In this document: piece after piece, positions 1 to 15,995 of the stretch
Position numbering within the stretch: the first letter of the stretch is position 1
Layout: each line of letters begins with the position of its first letter
The notes under the pieces: model-generated
The model's input: the letters and a program-made list of their open reading frames with translations, nothing else
Told to the model about the DNA's origin: nothing
Database searches by the model: none
From: Anomaloglossus baeobatrachus
Lineage: Eukaryota > Chordata > Amphibia > Anura > Aromobatidae
Assembly: GCF_048569485.1 (NCBI RefSeq)
Contig: NC_134357.1
Span: 63,162,193-63,226,192 of the forward strand
Length of the DNA stretch: 64,000 nt
Reading direction: 5' to 3'
Position numbers and translations under genes: made by a program

Positions 1-224
1 GTTGGTGCCCTGCCTCCCGGGTTGATGAACTAGTGGGCAAGAGATCCCATACCTCATAATGGCCACCCCAGCACCTACCCTAGCCCAGTCCCAGTGGAGG
101 AGCTTCCATGTTATGTGTTGGATGAGTGTGTTGGTGGTGGTTTACCGGTGCTGACCTCCTCCGTATCCGAGATGAATACTGTACCTCAGGTGAGGCGCAG
201 TACCCTGTGGCTCCTGAAGCCGCA
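1..224 (-). mobile_element. Fragment of a family-B LTR, cut by the window edge
   Basis: This stretch aligns closely with 13,905-14,120 of the complete family-B solo LTR, sharing blocks such as GAACTAGTGGGCAAGAG and CAGTACCCTGTGG. It is in the same reverse orientation. The match fades at about 224, just before the terminal TGTGGC-type end seen in the other copy. It is an old, incomplete LTR fossil whose other part lies outside the window. Confidence 0.6.
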
Positions 225-1335
225 TGTAAAGGGAGGACCAGCAGGTAGAACTTTCATAACTTTATTAATAAGACATTTAACAGCAACTTGCACTTTTCTA
301 AAGGCAGATTCATCATCATTAGTTATAGTCCTTTGTTCCTGTACCCAAGTTGGCTCTACAGTGACGGCCACTATGGGGGGACTTATCCTCCTGTTCCTGA
401 CCCACTCTCTCAACATGATAGTGGATCGTGTAGCTCAGCACACAAACAGAACAGATGGAGCAAGCTGCCCTCCTGCTGTGACTGCATTCCCTCAGGTAGT
501 GACAGGTTCCGGCCTAGGGTAGGGGCGCCCATCTTCTCCTTCCTCTGCTCCCTGAACTTACACTCCACTGCATACAAACTTCTTTCTGCCTGTATCTTTT
601 CCACTCCGCTTGCTTCTTTAGACTTGTCTCTGTCACCTCCAACCTATTCACTCCACTCCGCTTCTTCCGCCCCTCCTGGTCCTCTCTCTGTTCTTCCCAC
701 TATCTCTACATCTCCCTATCTGACTCTGCCTGTACAACTACTGTCTTATATCCCCTCCTGTCCTGGGGACCGTGCCTCCCCAATTAACCCCTGTTGCCCT
801 GTCACTCACTATCCATCCCTTCTCTCTAAGGGACCCAGGAGTCCATGACACCTGATGGCAGCCGGTCGTATTACACAGGAGCCAATACACATAAAATACA
901 ATGCAATTCACATGTATAAACACCACAATTTCATTAGTCACCATAAAGATGTGGGGGCGGTAGGGCAGTGGACACCCTATTACAAGTTCGTACATGAGAA
1001 AAGACTATTTATGGCAATTATATGATGTGTTTACTTCGTTATTAGTTTTTCCCTCTATGTCTCATTTTTAATTGTCCCTGAGCTTTTATCATGCACAGTA
1101 CACACAGTACACAGAGTCATGAGGAATCCCTGCTCTTCTGTCTCTGTATAGCACAGTTCAGAAGCAGTGAAGATGTGAATCCAGGCCTAGGGTAAATTAA
1201 AACACTTACTAGAAAGCAGAAGGATTATCTCTCTGCTTCTCTTTCGCTCTGGTCCTTCTTCTTCCTCCCTTATGCATAGAATTTAATAGTCAGCTGTAAA
1301 CTGATCCCTCACCAAGCTACAGCGGCTGAGGTGTA
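225..1335. other. Unassigned sequence, CT-rich in the middle
   Basis: No gene is supported. From about 535 to 840 the strand is pyrimidine-rich with many short TCTCTC and CCCTCC tracts, like the CT-rich part of the reverse-oriented LTRs elsewhere in the window, so it may be a diverged LTR interior. The overlapping open frames are low-complexity Ser/Pro/Leu strings with no domain. I see nothing assignable from 850 to 1,335. Confidence 0.35.
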
Positions 1336-1339
1336 TTAA

Positions 1340-1615
1340 AAGGAACCTGTCACCAAATTTGTTCCATATAAGCTGCGGCCACCACCAGTGAGCTCTTATA
1401 TACAGCATTCTAGAATACTGTATATAAGTGCCCAAGACGATCTGTATATCATAAAAAGACCTTTTATTATACTCACCTGCAGGGCAGGCCAGTCCGATGG
1501 GCGTCTCTGGTCTTCATCAGGCACCTCCTCTCTTCTTGCCATCGCCGTCCTCCTTCGCTACTTCCTGTGGATGACGTATCCATCCTACGTAATCCATATC
1601 GTGTCCATTTGTTGA
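1340..1615. repeat. Start of a TTAA-type MITE (AGGAACCTGTCACC end)
   Basis: TTAA at 1,336-1,339 is followed by AAGGAACCTGTCACCAAATT. This closely resembles the end at 59,177-59,205 (TTAA then AGGGAACCTGTCACCAGAT), which marks the edge of an abundant type of TTAA-target MITE. A short palindrome around 1,397-1,430 (ATATACAGCATTCTAGAATACTGTATAT) follows. I cannot locate a matching right end, so the extent is uncertain and the copy is probably truncated near 1.6 kb. Confidence 0.4.
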
Positions 1616-2237
1616 AAATACAGTGATTATGAATTGTTGCCCATAGTAATCAGGTTCCAGATGTTTTCAGATTACAGGCATTTGCATTAATAGCAATAAC
1701 GGGGCATTTTTCAACAACAAACCAGTGCAGTCTATCAAAACATAAAAGTTTATTTTACAAATTTCTGGGTTTTTTTACCACTTAAATAAATTAAAAATTA
1801 TAGAAAAAAAACTATGGAGATATGATAAAGGGTGCCATTAAAAAAAATAAAACCCTTATATAACGTACTTCTCACAGAGTGAGAGATGCAGGAATAAGGT
1901 TGTACACTAGCTGGCACTGGGGAGACCTAGAGGCTGAGGGAAGTCAGACAAGCCGGGGTCAGAATTGAGAGGATATGGAAAGACACAGGGAGCAGACAGG
2001 AGAGAGGTCGCAAGAGAAGCCAGAGGTCGGGTAAACAGGAAAGAATGTATGAACACAAGGTGCAGATAACAGAGCAGTCAAGAGAGAAAGCAGAGGTCAG
2101 GAGCCAGACAGGAATGGAGACGTCAGAGGGAAGAAGTCAGAGGCAAGTCAGGAGGTTAGTCCAGGGTTAAGCACCAAGATCAGTCACTATACCAGGAGAC
2201 AGACGCTTGCAGCAACATAGCCAGAAAATAATACAAC
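1616..2237. other. AT-rich then AG-rich intergenic sequence
   Basis: From 1,616 to 1,870 the sequence is AT-rich with A and T runs. From 1,870 to 2,235 it is purine-rich with many loose CAGAGGTCAGG and GACAGG repeats, like an eroded minisatellite or the edge of the LTR-like block that follows. No coding sequence is supported. Confidence 0.3.
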
Positions 2238-3099
2238 TGTAACGCCTGCCTGGATCCACAGACTCAGACGGGCTGTAATGGACAGGCTAGAGGGAAGCCA
2301 CTCACCAAGCAGGACCCCCAGAACCCTGAAACCCTTTAACCCCTATACAGGGATTTGGAATTACACAGGGCCCAAGGTGATCACTACCTGTGGCAGGTTG
2401 CAGTCAGAGAGTAGTCATCAGGCAGGGTCAAACCAGGAATTGCGTAACAGGGACAGAATCGGCAGGAAAGGACGTAATCAGAAACAAGCAGAGGTCAAAA
2501 CCGGATTGGGCAGTGAAGTACAAAACAGCAGGCAGGAGGGTAGTCAGGAAACAAGCGGTAATCAGCACACGAAATCACAGAACAGGACGAAACAGGAGCT
2601 AGAATTTTCAGAACTATCTCTGGCAGAGGTCAGCAGACAGGAGGGGCATTAAAAAGGGTGTGGTGTCTTCCCATAGGCTGTAGCTGAATGATGGTACTTC
2701 AGCTGAGAGACACCCGCCACCTACAGTCAGCCAGTGGCACTGCAGATCCCCAGGAAACCCAGACCAGTGTATGAGCGGAGCCTGCGCCCACCGGCGCCGC
2801 TGGCATCGACTCCTCTCCCATCACCAGCACTATCCACGGCAGGAGCATGGCGTCGCCTGGCGATCGGAGTAGAAGTCGCTGGAGCGGACTCGGGTAATGA
2901 CGTAACAACAATTGGCAGAGTTCTCGGGTAGCATGCCCAGTAATGAAACCTGAGCAATTACCCAGAAGATGGAACAGCTGATTAACCAGCTCCTCCCAGA
3001 ACCAACCTGGACACCAATATAGTGACCAAGCTGCTAGATCTGTAAGTGCTGCAGAGCATCTCCAGGTCTGTGAGATGCTCTGCACAGAGAATCGTGACA
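2238..3099. mobile_element. Candidate solo LTR (TGTAACGCC...CGTGACA)
   Basis: The block begins TGTAACGCCTGCCTGG and ends AATCGTGACA, giving the TG...CA ends of an LTR at a plausible length of about 860 bp. Inside are purine-rich CAGGCAGG tracts. I find no matching target-site duplication (left ACAAC, right TCTTA) and no second copy in the window, so this is a tentative LTR fossil call. Confidence 0.4.
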
Positions 3100-3433
3100 T
3101 CTTATATAACTATGTTGATGGAAAAGTTAAAACGTTCTTACTCTTGGAAGAAAGAGATGAAAAGTGAAAGAGCAAAAACTAAAAATCACTAAGTCGGGAA
3201 GTGGTAAAGTCCATTATTGGTGGGTCAATTATCAAACACTGAGCAAAAAAAATGTTGGTTATTTATAACTTAATGACAAAATAACACAAAAAATAAAAAA
3301 AAATTCCCCCAGTCAGCTTACCGGTACTCCCTGATGTGTGGATCTTTAATATGGTCTGGAAATAGAGTCCGCAAGGAAAGCAGGGCAGGAGCCAGCCACG
3401 AAAGTCCAATGCAGTAATAATGATCCAAATTCC
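3100..3433. other. AT-rich spacer, nothing recognised
   Basis: AT-rich sequence with A runs near 3,247-3,305. No open frame, repeat end or RNA gene can be supported. Confidence 0.3.
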
Positions 3434-3727
3434 AGCGGACAAATACCAGGACTCAATAGTTGTTCTTTTAAAAAAATTTCCTTTTGTAAAGTAGTTTTAT
3501 TTGAAACAAAGTAGTTAAAAATCAATCCACACATTGGGCAAAGAACAAGTGTCGGATAGGGGTCGTAGTCTCCCGGACTACGCGTTTCGGTGTGGATGCG
3601 CCTTCTACATGGTCCTCCACATGCCCAATGTGGGGATTGATTTTTAACTACTTTGTTTCAAATAAAACTACTTTACAAAAGGAAATTTTTTAAAAGAACA
3701 ACTGTTGAGTCCTGGTATTTGTCCGCG
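3434..3727. repeat. Fold-back element F1 with ACGCGTTTC core in the loop
   Basis: Arms at 3,434-3,540 and 3,622-3,727 are near-perfect inverted repeats of about 106 bp. They begin GCGGACAAATACCAGGACTC and end GGATTGATTTTTAAC close to the loop. The 81-bp loop carries CTACGCGTTTCGG at about 3,578-3,590 and CCTTCTACATGG at about 3,601-3,612. On the minus strand these read as a pair resembling CCTGAAGAAG...GAAACGCGTTG, the core shared with F2-F5. Here the core is single and unpaired, whereas in the others it lies in both arms. No protein is coded. Confidence 0.8.
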
Positions 3728-4841
3728 TTAATGACAAAATGTATAATTGGTGGAGGAAGGATGAATTAGATGGACCTAGGTCTTTTTCAACCTATGTAAC
3801 TATGGATCATTGAAGGTCAATGTCTCCCAGAATGTCAGCCAACCTTCCCTAAATGATAGAGACAAATGAATAAATTTGCAGGACTGTGACTCAATGGCCG
3901 CATCAGGATTCTGTAGCCACCAGATAGGAGTCCTGAAAACTGCACCCTACCAGCTCCTCTTTTGATTAGCTGGCTCGGACCAACATTATCGTTGATGCGT
4001 GATGCACACACAATATAGCACCAAAAATGAGAGCTGAGGATCTTGGCAGGTAAGCGTCATTTTCAGGATTCCCATCCGGTGGCCAAATTATGCTGAGATG
4101 GCTGCTGGACTTGGGTCCTGCTCATACTTACAAGATGGGATTATTGTTGTTAATCAGTGATGACTTTTTGTCCAAGCAAGGCTTCCTGTGCACACAGGCC
4201 TTGACAGCAAATAAGACAGAATACCAGAATCAGAATATTCCATTAACAAGAAAAGATGTATGATATAGGGCAAAGTAGACAAGCACATATATTCAGATTG
4301 TCAGTACGTTCTCAAAAATGTTTTCTCAACTGGGGACCTAAGGCACATCGGTCAATAAATTCAATGAAAGTTACGGAAAAGTAGAATTAAGCAAACTAGT
4401 AGTTATGAATCACAAACTTCCTAAAAGAATTTTCCTTTGTTAATTTGTTGCCATCAGCTTCAAGAAATTAGCATTTTACAAGAGAACATTGCGCACAATG
4501 AAAAAGCTGAAGAGGATAAAGAAGCGATGATATTTCCCCAACCTGATTCCGTCAGACAAGCTGCGCACCGCTGCCGAAAGGCACACAAACTTCCTGTAGT
4601 TTTGACATTGCTATAATCATAGTAAACCATGCAAGTCATATGAGACCCAGCAGCACTGGGAACCAATCCAAGACTACAGGAGTTTAACAAACCCGCAACT
4701 TTTGTAATGAATTCAAGTAGGCAGTGAAAACTAGATGATGAATCTACACAGCGATGACTCACGTTAGCTATTGTTATGTCTACTCGAGTGCTACTTTTTT
4801 TCAGCCACTTTATTAAAGTTTGGTTATATTATTTTAGCTTT
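3728..4841. other. Unassigned intergenic sequence
   Basis: No repeat end or gene is recognised. A 100-codon minus-strand frame at 4,460-4,762 has no recognisable motif and is Ser/Cys-rich. I treat it as chance. Confidence 0.35.
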
Positions 4842-5268
4842 TTAGGATACCTATTGCCAAGACACAAGCGCTTCATGATCTATCTATGGGAAAAACCATA
4901 AGGTAAGTATATAAAACTGCTATTTTTTACAGTTGAAAGAAATAGGATTTCACCCCCAAAATTATTTACATGTGCATGTAGCTCTTTCACAGACAAATTC
5001 GGAAACACTTTTACCTAGACAGTCTTTTCCTCTATTACTGAGACATGAGCTTAATGACTATGGTAGATAGAGCCTCTGTCACTCCAGCTTTTTTTTACTA
5101 CCCACTGCATCCTCATGCTTAACTGACAACTCCTTTGACATTATCACACAGCATGGAGGCTGTCAGCCAAGTAGGAGCAGGTGGCGCTGGGTGGTGAATA
5201 GAGCTGGAGTGACACAGGCTTCAGATCTACAAATAGTTCTTCAGACTTATTTGCATATCAATTCTAAA

Positions 5269-5804
5269 GGGGGCTTTACACGTTAGCGATATCGCTAGCA
5301 ATTTGTAGCGATAGCGAGCGTGTAAGTACCTGCCCCGTCGCGCATGCGATTGTTTGTGATCGCTGCCGTAGCGAACATTATCGCTACGCAGCGTCACACA
5401 TACTTACCTGGTCAGCGGCGTCGCTGTGACTGCCGAACAATCCCTCCTTCAAGGGGGAGGGACGTTCGGCATCACAGCGACGTCACCGCAACGTCACACA
5501 GCGGCCGGCCAATCAAAGCGGAGGGGCGGAGCTGAGCGTGATGTAAACATCCCGCCCACCTCTTCCTTCCGCATTGGGGCCGGCGGCAGGTAAGGAGACG
5601 TTCCTCGCTCATGCGGTGTCACACATAGCGATGTGTGCTGCCGCATGAATTTTGAGATTGGGACGACCTCTCCATTTTTGACGTCGCCTAAGGTCGCTGG
5701 TCAGTGTCACACACTGCGATATCGTTAATGACGCCGGATGTGCGTCACTAACAATGTGACCCCGACGATCAAACATTAACGATATCGTAGCGTGTAAAGC
5801 CCCC
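5269..5804. mobile_element. TTAA-target MITE M1 (GGGGGCTTTACACG family)
   Basis: Terminal inverted repeats begin GGGGGCTTTACACG and end CGTGTAAAGCCCCC. TTAA lies at 5,805-5,808, and a decayed version (CTAA) lies on the left. The interior is itself palindromic, with alternating ATCGCTA/TAGCGAT motifs and a central inverted repeat around GGGAGGGACGTTCGGC. It is one of eight members in the window and belongs to the subgroup with a GAACGTCCCTCC-type centre (with M3 and M7). The TTAA target suggests a piggyBac or Kolobok transposase in trans. Confidence 0.8.
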
Positions 5805-5882
5805 TTAACACTGAACGACGCAATGGACTGGCCATGCAAAGTATTGCTGGACTTGTCTGTGAAAGAGCTACATGCACATATA

Positions 5883-7514
<1,632 letters not shown>

Positions 7515-7516
7515 TA

Positions 7517-9005
<1,489 letters not shown>

Positions 9006-9122
9006 TATCAATAGTTTAGGGGGTGAAATTCTATTTCTTTCAACTGTAAAAAGTAACACTTTTATATACTTACCTTATGGTTTTCCTCGTATCATGTAGC
9101 TCTTGTGTCTTGGCAGTAGTTA

Positions 9123-9581
9123 TCCTCCCCTACCATGTGCCTGTTGTAATAATGGTGTTTGGGGCCACAAAGACACAACAGTCCAGTTATGACTGCTACC
9201 TCTGGACACACTATAGTAGCCCTATGTTTCCCCAGTATTCCTGATCTTACAGTCAGCTTGGTCCTCTCTCCATTTTTGCATGAAATTATATATTTTGGGC
9301 AGCCCATAACCCTGGCACCCAATTATTATTTGCTGTGATGATGTTACTGTAGATAGCAAATCACCATGATAGGTGGAAAACAGACAACCCGTCACATGAT
9401 GCAGCACACATATCGACCGACCGGCAACACAAGAACAGTAGTAAAACTACATGCACTATTTTACAGGTTTTTGGCCCCCTGAAATGTTTTATTTTTTTGA
9501 AACATTAAAGATGTTTTCATTTCAGTTTTATGATTGCAAGGGACTTGTGTAGTACATCATGTATGTATCACCGATTATATA
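9123..9581. other. Unassigned intergenic sequence
   Basis: No repeat end, gene or RNA is recognised between the old inverted-repeat element and Tc1-3. Confidence 0.3.
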
Positions 9582-9837
9582 CACACGTGGTCAAAATTGT
9601 TGGTCGCCCTTGTTTAATGAAAGAAAAACCCACAATAGTCACAGAAATAACTTACCGTAAATCTGACAAAAGTAATAATAAATAAATCTATGAAAATGAA
9701 GAAATGAAAGTCAGACATTGCTGCTTTTCTGCTTCCACAAATTTTTTTAAAAAAATAAAACTCATGAAATAGGCCTGGACAGAAATGATGGTGCCCTACC
9801 TCCATTAACTTAATATTTTGTTTCACAACCTTTTCAG

Positions 9838-10572
<735 letters not shown>

Positions 10573-10740
10573 TCACATGGAAAATGACAATCCCTTTAAA
10601 AAAAAATTAAATAACCCTTTAACATTCTCTCAATTTAATTTAAGATAAGCCTAAAGGGAATCAGTCAAGCATGATAAATATGTTAGACACTTTTTATCTT
10701 TTAACTTACCAATCTTTTCCAATGGCCTCTTTTAGACTAA

Positions 10741-11321
10741 AGCGGGCTTTACACGCTGCGACATCGCTAATGCGGAGTCGTTGGGGTCACGGAATTTGTG
10801 ACACACATCTGGCCACATTAGCGATGCCGTTGCGTGTGACACCGATAAGTGATTTTGCATCGTTGCAAAAACGTGCAAAATCGCTCATCGGTGACATGGG
10901 GGTCCATTCTTAAAAATCGTTACTGCAGCAGTAACGAAGTTGTTCCTCGTTCCTGCGGCAGCACACATCGCTGCGTGTGGCACCGCAGGAACGAGGAAGC
11001 TCCCCTTACCTGCCTCCCGGCTGCTATGCAGAAGGAAGGAGGTGGGCGGGATGTTACGTCCCGCTCATCTCTGCCCCTCCACTGCTATTGGGCGGCGGTT
11101 CAGTGACGCTTCAGTGACGTCGCTGTGACGCCGCACGGACCACCCCCTTAGAAAGGAGGCGGTTCGCCGGTCACAGCGACGTCGCCGGACAGGTAAGTAT
11201 GTGTGACGGCTCTGGGCGATGTTGTGCGGCACGGGCAGCGATATGCCCATGTCGCGCAACAGATGGGGGCGGGTACCCACACTAGCGATTCGGGACCGAT
11301 ATCGCAGTGTGTAAAGTAGCC
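10741..11321. mobile_element. TTAA-target MITE M2
   Basis: Ends are AGCGGGCTTTACACGCTGCG on the left and GTGTGTAAAGTAGCC on the right. TTAA lies at 11,322-11,325 and a decayed CTAA lies on the left. It contains the central block CACCCCCTTAGAAAGGAGGCGGTTCG, placing it in the subgroup with M4, M5, M6 and M8. No coding frame is supported. Confidence 0.8.
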
Positions 11322-11325
11322 TTAA

Positions 11326-11900
11326 GGGCGGCGTTACACAGTACGATATATCGTGCGATATGTCGGTGGGGTCATGGAGTTTGTGACGTACATCCAGCAT
11401 CGTTAGCGATGTCGTACCGCGTGACACCTCCGAACGACTGTGAATGAGCAAAAATACTCACCTTATCGTTGCTCGTTGACACGTCATTCATTTTCATAAT
11501 GTCATTCCTCCTTCTGTGCGCCAGTTTTTCATCGTTCCCGTGGCAGCACACATCACTCCGTGTGACACCCCGGGTACGACGAACATAGCTTACCAGCATC
11601 CTGCCGGCAATGAGGAAGGAAGGAGGTGGGAGGAATGTTGCATTCCGCTCATCTCCGCCCCTCCGCTTCTATTGGCCGGCCACAGTCTGACGTCGCTGTG
11701 ACGACGCCGAACGTCCCTCCCCCTTCAGGAAGAGGATGTTCGCCGCCCACAGCGACGTCGTTAGGGAGGTAAGTACGTTTGATGGGGATTGAATGACTTT
11801 GTGCGACACGGGAAATAAATTGCCCATGACACACAAAGGACGGGGGCGGGTGCGATCGCTCATGCGATCGCACGATAAATCGTTGCATGTAACGCCGCCC
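11326..11900. mobile_element. TTAA-target MITE M3, abutting M2
   Basis: It starts GGGCGGCGTTACACAG directly after the TTAA that ends M2 and finishes CATGTAACGCCGCCC. The right TTAA is decayed to TAAG. The centre contains GAACGTCCCTCCCCCTTC and its inverse, grouping it with M1 and M7. The two MITEs share one TTAA, meaning one inserted into the target duplication of the other. Confidence 0.8.
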
Positions 11901-13207
11901 TAAGTCCTCAATTTATCATTTGCATTATTTTAAGTGACATTTTTTTTGTGGCATTCGTTGCTAATATCTATGCCAAATTCTTCAAAATGTTGGTTGATAA
12001 ATTCGGAACAAAATGGAAGATGCAAATGTTTTTGCCTCTAATTTTTGATTTTTTGCATGGGGTGTTTAGGGGTTAATAAGCGGTGAAAGAGGGTGTTTTT
12101 TTATTTGATTCCAAATAAAGGATTTTGCTGCTCTATGTGTTTATTTACTTTCACTTACAGATTAGTGATGAGGGGGTGTCTCATGGACACTTGTCATGGC
12201 TAATCTAGGTCTTTGTGACAGCTATGGGTTGCCATTATCTCCTTATTACCCCGATTGCCACCACACCAGGGCAAGAGGGATGAGCCGGGTAAAGTCCCAG
12301 GACTGTTGCATCTAATGGATGCGGCAATTCTGGTCACCGCTGGCTGATATTTTTAGGCTGGGGGATCCCAATAACATGGGTCCCTCCAGCCTGAAAATAC
12401 CAGCCCCAGCTGTGAGGCTGGGTATCAAAATTGAGGGGGACAGCACGCCATTTTTTTAAATTATTTATTTATTTTACTGTACGATATAGAATCGCCCACC
12501 GGCGGCTCTGATTGGTTGCAGTCAGACAGCTGTCACTCAGCGTGGGGGTGTGTCTGACTGCAACCAATCATAGGCTATGGTGGGTGGGGGAAGCAGTGAA
12601 TAAGAAATGAGCCTAATGAGCGGCCGAAACTTTTAGATGCAGGAGATGCCGCAGGAGCAGTGGGACAGCCGCACTGTGCAGGTGATCAGTGAGTATGAAG
12701 CGGAGAGAGAGAGAGAGAGACAGAGAATGGAGAAAAGTTGGTGACAATAATGGATCCAAAACACAATAAAAACGTGGTGCAAATGCACAGCTAACATTTT
12801 GGTTGCGTTTTGGACACACCCCAGTCATTTCAATGGGTGACAAAACATGGCCAAAATGCAAAAAGAATGAACAAGCTGCTTTTTTTTTTTGTAAAAAAAA
12901 ATGCGTGTGCATGAAAATTCTAATTTCTCAAAGACTTTGCTGAGGAAGCAAAAGCATGCAGTTTGTCAATGACACAGTGCAGTTTAAAATGCGCCCAAAA
13001 CAGAAGAAAAAACACAACGTGCGCACATAGCATTAGGGTGCAGGCAACATGACTCCAAACAGCAATAGCTCCAGAAGCTCCAAAATGCTTCCTCCCTCCA
13101 ATGTGGACAGAACAGAATGATGAGATATTATTTTCAGGGTCAAGTGATGGATCATTATTTAAAGGTGATGGGGGTGGTCCTCCAACCGCCTGCACATGAG
13201 GTGAATT
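11901..13207. other. Repeat-like intergenic sequence without genes
   Basis: From about 12,130 to 12,480 is a block (GGCTGGGGGATCCCAATAAC, CAGCCTGAAAATACCAGC) that I recall as common in frog assemblies but cannot classify. An inverted repeat lies at about 12,508-12,570 (TGATTGGTTGCAGTCAGACA and its inverse), and a (GA)n tract at 12,703-12,720. A MITE-like block follows at 12,760-13,040. No coding frame is supported. Confidence 0.4.
12760..13040. repeat. MITE-like repeat ending GCGCACATAGC
   Basis: It contains TTGCGTTTTGGACACA, CATTTCAATGGGTGACAAAA and ends ACGTGCGCACATAGCATTAG. This parallels the block at 57,165-57,440 (ACTGCGTTTTTCACCCATTGAATG and GCATGCGCACATAGCCTGAG). Two related copies in one window support an interspersed repeat. 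The superfamily is not determined. Confidence 0.4.
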
Positions 13208-14135
13208 TGACGCGCCCATGGGGTCTGGGGGGGGGGGTTACTCATTACCGGGTCGCTGTCGATTCAGGTTGTCACAGCGGCCTGGCCCGGTTCCGTGACC
13301 CCAGCGGTGTCAATAAAGATGGGGATAATAGTAGTTATTCGTGACGCCACCTGTGGTATGCGGCCAGTTATTAGCCGCCACTGCGGGAGGTCTCTCTTCT
13401 GGGGCAGATGGTGACGCAGCTTGGGTGTTGCAGCTCTCTACAGGTGGAGCTAGGCCCCAGTATGGTTGGAGTAGTAGTCACCTATGGCACAGGAACGCGA
13501 TAGTGAGGGCGCTGGCAATGATGGGACGATAAAATGGGCGCAGTTCAAGTTCTTTTTACTTACTGAGGTCACTCTGCCCTTGGGTTGCCGTGCTAAACTG
13601 TGATGGGCTCCAGCCGATCTGATTGACAGTTCAGAGGTCAAAGCCGGTGTTTCCTTCTGTGTGTCCTTTCCGATGGTTTCCCTCCACCCTAGCTCCTGGG
13701 CCGTGGAACAGGTCCCGGGTGACTGCTGCACTCCCTGCAAACCCTGGGAACCCCCTTCTTCCTAAGAACCCGGGTTGAGCTTCCAGCTCCAGACCACAGC
13801 CCCTTGCTACTCATGTCTTTGCTTGCTTGTCCGTTCCTGAGTCCGACCTCACGCGGACGCTGTCTCCTAACTGCCCATGTGTGTGTGATGGCTCCTCACT
13901 CCCCAGTTGGTGTCCCGCCTCCTGGGTTGCTGAACTAGTGGGCAAGAGGTCCCATACATCATGGTGGTCACCCCAGCACCTACTCTAGCCCAGTCCCAGT
14001 GGAAAAGCTCCCGTGTTATATGTTGGATGGGTTGTGTTGGTTTACTGGCGATGACCTGCTCCATATCCGAGATAAATACTGCACCTCGGGTGAGATGCAG
14101 TACCCTGTGGCACCTGAAGCCACAGGGGTGCCACA
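13208..14135 (-). mobile_element. Solo LTR, family B (B3)
   Basis: The element reads TGACGCGCCC at the left and GGGGTGCCACA at the right, so on the minus strand it starts TGTGGCACCCC and ends GTCA. A perfect 4-bp target duplication AATT flanks it (13,204-13,207 and 14,136-14,139). Internally it shares TTCGTGACGCCACCTG and the GTGATGGGCTCCA block with other B copies. A solo LTR forms by recombination between the two LTRs of a full element. This is a fossil of moderate age. Confidence 0.88.
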
Positions 14136-15016
14136 AATTAACCAGGAGCTGCTAGCAGGGAAACTAACATTAACCCTTGCTGCACCAACAGAAAACAAAT
14201 ACATTTAATATGTTGAGTTTCACAAGTTATTGAGAAGCTCAGATCCCAGAACCGTCACAAATATCACAAGGACGGAAGACACTCATGACAAATTAACACC
14301 CATTGGATTGTCTTCTTCTAATCCAATTTTACTTTTACAGCTTAGGAAAAAGTATATTAACATATAAAGCTGAAAGATTTGAAAAAAAAGTAATAAAAAA
14401 AACTTGTTTTTCAAAGAATTTGTATAAGTTGGGGTTAATAAAGATGAAGGCACTATCTTATGGTAACGCATGACCTACTTCATACAGATGCTAAGAATGT
14501 TGCTATACTGATAAATTAAGTCCAGTGCCAGTGAGTGATGACAGGTAACATCACAGCTAGCGAGCAGCACTAGTAATCATGGGAGACGGCCGCTCTGGGG
14601 TACAGGGACTGTAAACAATTGATGTGTTTGTGCTCTTTGGAGAAGCTTGCAAAGAGAAGACATACTTAGGGTGACAGCCTATGACCGCTTACACAAGGAG
14701 TGTTATAAACAGATTCATCAGAGCCACAGCCTGGAGGAAGAATACCGACATATCAGGTTTTCCTCTGGCGCTGCAATGTGAAAGATGCATTCACTGGGAA
14801 TAACATGTGTTTAAATACACTTATGACATCACAAGATGGTGTTGCAAGAAATGTGTAAATGAAGACAGCTTCACCGAACAGCAGCAGTCATGCGGAGGCC
14901 AGCCAAGGGATCGGAGCAAGAGTATTTCATACTGGAAATATTGAATATAAGCTTAGAGTCACATTTTCTTAGGAATATGTTTGTCAAGTTGACTTTTAAC
15001 AGATGAATCTAAAACT
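14136..15016. other. Unassigned intergenic sequence
   Basis: AT-rich in the first third, then mixed composition. No repeat end, gene or RNA could be recognised. Confidence 0.3.
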
Positions 15017-15995
15017 AGAGATGAGCGGATTCATGGAAGTTCAGGTCCGCCAGCTTCAGCCAGACCGAACTTGACCTGAACCCCATTGGAAGTCACTGAT
15101 TGGGTAGTTCGGCTCTCCACGTACATACAGCCAGCCATAAATAGATCACTTATGCGGAGGAAGTGGCAGGGTTTTTTCCTTTTTGGTGCACACTACATCC
15201 AATAACATTGTGTTTACCGCCACTGAAAGTGTCATAGTCTTCTATCTGTTGCAAAGTTTAGTGACATATTCTGGGTCAGAGTTTCACTTTACCTTGTGAG
15301 ACTCTGCTGATTAAAAGAATTCCCTTTTCTTTGGGGTGGAGAGGGTTAATGTCAGTTTACCTTTTAGCAGCTCCTGATTACAGGTCAAGTGTTTCCGGTC
15401 TGGTCCACTCCCAGTACTATATACACCCTCTACTGAGGGTGCCGGTTATTTTCATTCATTTGAAGCTTGGCCAGGAGGAGAAAGGAGCGTTTACTTCCCC
15501 CTTTTATGTTGTTTCCCCTTGTGGACTTTTACTGCCTCCTTTTGTGTGTGGTTGTCGTATGTATGAGTTGTTGTTGTTACCCCTGTTAGTTTTTAGTTTA
15601 TTTGTTGGTGGGGTTGTTGACTTCTGTTTCTGCCCTTCCCCTTGGGTAGAGGGTTGTGGAGGTTTTATTACCATTAGGGTCAAGGACAGGAGATAAGGCC
15701 ACGTTGGGGGCCCGGATCTCCCTACCTTCAAGTGTACCTTCGTGGGTTAAAGTGAGCGCAGGGGCCCCCAGTCTTTAGGGCCAACATAGGTTACCCTGTG
15801 TTCGCTGGGTATCCGTGACAGAGCGCTATTCAGAGACTACAAGCAGCTTGCACTGGGCCGAGTGCGTGTCTGTGCACACCGATGCTCGATTGAATGTGAA
15901 GTATGTGAAGCACCCGAACTCAGAACGCGAACACTGATTTTTTTTTTTGTACGAACACTGAACTTTGCTGTTCGGGTTCCCTCATCTCCATCTAA
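15017..15995. repeat. AGATGAGCG-type repeat with an LTR-like insert
   Basis: It opens AGAGATGAGCGGATTCATGG and closes GTTCGGGTTCCCTCATCTCC, an inverted edge. Related openings occur at 34,182 and 63,255. About 15,235-15,820 interrupts it with CT/TG-rich sequence ending GGTATCCGTGACA, which may be a solo LTR. I could not fix its left end or a target duplication, so the insert is tentative. Confidence 0.4.

Noticed and set aside
4460-4762. 100-codon minus-strand open frame as a small gene
   Set aside because: No recognisable motif, no start context or splice logic, and an AT-rich setting where such frames occur by chance.
15235-15820. Firm solo LTR call
   Set aside because: Only the GTGACA end is convincing; the left end and target duplication were not found, so it is left as part of a repeat entry.
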